From Hydractinia symbiolongicarpus (Eukaryota; Cnidaria; Hydrozoa; Anthoathecata; Hydractiniidae), in assembly GCF_029227915.1 (NCBI RefSeq), contig NC_079876.1, positions 19,160,001 through 19,224,000 of the forward strand: DNA of 64,000 nt. Reading direction: 5' to 3'. The notes beneath the pieces are model-generated. The model saw nothing but the letters and a program-made list of their open reading frames with translations, was not told the origin of the DNA and made no database searches. Positions 60,176-64,000 of the stretch are shown in pieces (the first letter of the stretch is position 1; each line of letters begins with the position of its first letter). A program made the translations under genes and the position numbers.

Positions 60176-60986
60176 AACAAGAAGCCCTGGGGGCTCTAAG
60201 AATTTCCGCTCGCTACCAAAATATTTGATGAAAACCTGCTAATTCGTTGTGTGATTGTGCTAAACATTTGAGGAGGTTTGGTGCATGAACCTCTGAAGAT
60301 AAAGCACACAAGTGACATTATATCTTACAACAAACTCAAACAAAACGAAACGTGTCATAATAAACTCACATTTTAAAATAAATTGCTAACAAAAAATACA
60401 GCCTAACATTCATGGTAAGTCTTGCGATTGAAACGTTTATGGTCTTAAACGGCATTTAGTTGACAAAAAATCAAAATTTCGCTGTGACCATCATTTTCAG
60501 CATACTTTTTTTATTAACTGTGCCAGATTTAGCCGAAAATAAAATGGTTTTAATTTTTGGATCAATTTTGGCCTAAAATGGCATTTAGGTGACAAAAATC
60601 AAAATTTCGATGTCACCATTATGTTCACCATACTTTTTTTGTTAACTTTGCCAATTTTTGTTGAAAATGAAGTAGTTTTAATTTTTGGACCAATTTTGTC
60701 CTAAAATGACATTTAAGGTGGCAAAAAATCAAAATTATTATGTCACCATTATGTCCAGCATACTTTTTTTGTTAACTGTGCCAAATTTTGTTGAAAACAA
60801 ATACTAATTTTGTCCTGAAACATCATTTAGATTAGTTCCCAGTAGTTGGGGAGCTTGGGTGCGAAGTTTACATCTGTGACGGAGGAACGTGTAATCCCAG
60901 GGTCGATTTTTTCTCAAAAAATGCTCCAAAAGAAAAAAACGACGGTTTTAAAGAATTTCCTACGCCTTCAGGCGCGGAAATTCAAT
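60176..60986 (+). mobile_element. Dispersed non-coding element with internal tandem repeats, copy 2
   Basis: This is a second, shorter copy of the element at 5409-6332, in the same orientation, with high similarity at both ends. It has about three internal units spaced 129 bp apart (60462, 60591, 60720). The terminal hairpin keeps its stem but changes its loop (CGCC-TTCA-GGCG, 60963-60974). The difference in unit number from copy 1 marks array expansion or contraction. Confidence 0.7.
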
Positions 60987-61533
60987 TAATCTTTTTTCAG
61001 ATATTCTGGTATGTTTTTTTCGTATGTAAATATGACGTTAGAAAACTTGACTTTGTAATGACTAGACAAAAATCTTTTCTTCCTTTTTTCTTTTCTTCTT
61101 TTTCTTTTTCTTCCTTAAATTTTCTTTAAATTTGTCATTTCTCACATGTTTGTAGGGTTGCTGTTTTAATGATATGATTACTAATACGTAAAATACGTAA
61201 ACATGCTCTAGAGTCTAAAATCGAATTCTTAGAAAAAAAAATGTGAACGGACAGGCAGGGTCGACTACACACTAAGTCGTACACGGAACTGTATATAGTT
61301 ACATATTGTTTAAGCTTATGCAAATATAATTTAAAAACATTTTTCACCCACGATAAACGACGTGCCGCGTCGTGTTTTGTTTTATTATATTTTTTCTTCT
61401 CAATATTTGCTTGGAATGAGGAGAAAAGGAAGTTACGAAAAACATATTTTTAACATGTTTTGAAAAATTTCGCTCACTGTAAAATTTAAAATGGGGAAAA
61501 AAAACTTTAAACTCCATTGGAGATGTTTTTTTA

Positions 61534-61565
61534 CCCCACCCCCCCCCCCCCCCCCTCCCCCCTCC
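61534..61565. repeat. Poly-C tract
   Basis: A C-rich run of about 30 bases, interrupted once by A and twice by T, lies in AT-rich sequence. It is notable for base composition and is a likely site of sequencing error. Confidence 0.85.
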
Positions 61566-62699
61566 TCTTTATTAACCTTCGAAGATGATACGCCGTAAGA
61601 TGCAGCGTTTATTTTTTGTTGGGAAAATTTGGTTGCGAAAAGTTTTTTTCACTCTTTTGAACAAAATTGAAAAATTTCACAGAGCGCCAACCGCGTAACA
61701 GCAAAAATAAATCAAAATGTTCTCAGGCGTCAATGACCGTTATGCTCTGTGGCGTTATGGTTGTTTATAGCAATGTAGAAAATCGCTATCAAATCTCGAA
61801 AAGTTGACAGAAGATTCTGTTTATGTGTTTGTCACATTCTACACTGGTCATTGTTTCATTCTTTTGACGGTTGTTCTAGAATCTCTGTTAATGACTTTCT
61901 TCTCATTCCAGGTGAGTTGATGACTGTTGTTAGTTTTCATCTATCATTGCAATTACCACATAGGATTTTAAAGAAGAGGTTACTTTGATTAATCCAGATC
62001 ATTTTGTCACTTTGGTTTAAACAAAATGTTGCGTTGTGTTTCTTTAAAGTTCAAACACAAAACATTTGATCTTGCGTGATTTCAGAACTCAACGAAGAAT
62101 CTAGATGATGCTTGTGTCAAAGGGTGAAGTCCTGATGCTTTTAATTCCTCTGTTTTGTTTCACTATTAGTTTTGTTCGGTAAACAATCTTCACCCACTCT
62201 TGATGTAATAAGGTTCAAGTCCTTTTTGATGACACTATTAATACGTTGGATCTGAAAAAGAAAGGTTGACGTAGTCTTAGAAGAATTTAACAAATTTAAG
62301 CATCATGGGTTCCTAATCCTCTACCCGAAAAGACACAAAAATTTTCCCACCCGTTGTAAAGTCATTTTGCCACAAACTGATTTCTAAGAAATATTATAAA
62401 GCAAATATTTATTTACTGATCAATTTGTAAATTTAAATTTTACTTGTAACTGAAATTTTTCATAGAAGAATTGTCTTAAAATTCATAACAAAGCCTCAAT
62501 TTACAAAACTTTGGTAACATTGTTGTTTCACATAAACTCTAGAAACAAATATGTTTGAAATTAAGACGTTTTCATTGCTTTAAAAAGAAAACAAAAAATC
62601 GATTCTACTCGTGTTAATCACAATATTATTTTCAATATTATAGAAGCAACGGTGCATGTGAGAAACATTGGTATACGCAAACCTCTACACTATCTTCTT

Positions 62700-62772
62700 A
62701 AAGATAATGGATCAAGGGAGACTTTAACCCCCGCTTGCCGGCCGATTGCTTTACCGACTGCGCTATAGATAA
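62700..62772 (-). repeat. tRNA-like SINE head
   Basis: On the minus strand CTATAGCGCAGTCGGTAAAGC resembles a tRNA 5' half with an A box. GGGGGTTAAAGTC follows about 30 bases later as a decayed B box (GGTTCGAATC expected). The B box change and lack of a clear acceptor stem partner suggest a SINE head or pseudogene, not a working tRNA. Confidence 0.5.
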
Positions 62773-64000
62773 AATGCTATCTCACTATCAAATGTAGTTT
62801 TCTACACACTTCTTTTGTTATATAAGACACCACTTTTTAAAAAACTGACCAGTTGTCTTCTAAAAATTAGAAAACTTTTGACTAGTTGTAAAATTTTTCA
62901 ACCAGAATTTTTGCTCCACATGACACCCGTTAGTAGACTATCTTCACGGAAGACTACTTCAAAATTAACGATTTCAACGGAACAGACATAATTTTAAATG
63001 GATTAGAATCATTTTTTTATTCGAATATTTCTCTTATAAATCAATTCTTGTTGGAAATATGCGTGACTTCTTACTAAGGATGTGTAAATAAAAAACATTT
63101 TGCAGCAGTAGAAAATCATAGAATTCTATCTCGCAGCTATGTTACATGTAGGTTTAATGATAAGATCAACATTGAGTCGGTGTTTTTCTGTTGCATTTAA
63201 AACCAATCGTAAAGTACACATATCGAGAGACAGTCTGTCCAACCTGTTCACATTGATGTTTCAAATAAATTTTCATAGTGGGTTAATGAGATGTCGTAGT
63301 TTTATCATTTTTGTTTCGAAACCAGCACAGTTTTTTATTTAAATTACAAGGCGTTAAAACGTGAGAGCTTACGATAAAGTTAGTTTAAAAATTTTTAGCA
63401 TAAATTTCCCGACGAATATTTTTTTCGTCCGTAAACATGAAAAGTTCTTTGGTCCTAAAAATTTACTGCCCACAGATTTACAAGGCACACAAAGATAACG
63501 AAGGTTACGAAGCAGTGACAAAGTAGCGCATCAAAAGAAAGTCAAAAAATGTGTAGGTTAAGCAACTACCAAATCCCTTTTAATAGCAGAATTTAACCAT
63601 TCACGACACACAAAAAGATCAAGCTACTTTTCAACTGCAACTCTTCTATTTAAGGAACACGACTTAAGAAACATGACGGTGGGATTAAGTGCTACTTAGA
63701 AAATGTTGAAAAAGAAATATAAAATACAAAATAGTAGAATTTTAAAGCTCCATTTCAAGGATGTTTAGGAGAACTTTTTTTAAAGTTAGCTAAGATATAT
63801 CAAGGTTGAACCTAGAAAGTGTCTTTATGTGTATAAAAAAAGACATGAACGGCGAAATCATTAAATTGACTCGGAGACAATATCAATGTCGACAACATCC
63901 CGTGTAAGGATGTTTATGTCAGTCAACACAAAAAGCCGTACAACAACAAGGTTGAGAACAATAGCTGGAAGAGTGAATATATTAGGTCATAGATCGAGAG

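Larger units (their letters stand above)
52026..64000. other. Right-hand intergenic region; repeats only
   Basis: Apart from the repeats and element copy listed separately, about 12 kb shows no exon series, no conserved peptide and no RNA gene in either strand. Short open frames appear at the frequency expected for AT-rich DNA. Confidence 0.45.

Overview
The window is AT-rich animal nuclear DNA with many short, phase-consistent GT-AG exons, wide introns and dispersed repeats. Protein similarity, recalled rather than searched, places it in a basal metazoan. A cnidarian, perhaps a hydrozoan, is my best guess, but the species cannot be fixed from the sequence.

Three genes are supported. (1) Positions 554-3343, plus strand: the C-terminal 184 residues of a DMAP1-like protein, a subunit of the NuA4/TIP60 and SRCAP chromatin complexes. 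Its N-terminal (SANT) exons lie beyond the left edge. (2) Positions 7677-22482, minus strand: a SMARCA4/SMARCA2 (BRG1/Brahma) SWI/SNF ATPase rebuilt from 37 exons as one open frame of 1,537 codons plus stop. It has QLQ, HSA, BRK, split helicase, SnAC, AT-hook and bromodomain regions. Only the extreme N-terminus is not located with confidence. (3) Positions 31758-50379, minus strand: a complete large lipid transfer protein of 13 exons and 4,611 residues. It runs from a signal peptide through a vitellogenin-type lipid module, an RTRR furin-type site near residue 730, a 9.47-kb single exon rich in amphipathic Lys/Tyr helices and a vWF type D domain, to a VWA-like C-terminal exon. The closest family match is the apolipophorin II/I (apoB-like) precursor. 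It is not a typical vitellogenin.

Genes 1 and 2 converge on a repeat-bearing gap (3.5-7.7 kb). Genes 2 and 3 share the minus strand and are separated by about 9 kb (22.5-31.7 kb). That gap holds a near-perfect 43-bp-arm hairpin, a roughly 2-kb element with long terminal inverted repeats, an orphan exon-like frame and an 84-bp tandem duplication. The right 13.6 kb (50.4-64 kb) shows no recognisable gene. It carries a second copy of a dispersed element also present at 5.4-6.3 kb, a 148-bp tandem duplication, a degenerate 78-bp repeat and tRNA-derived SINE-like fragments.

Two genes are ubiquitous chromatin regulators and the third is a secreted lipid carrier. Nothing suggests that the three act together.
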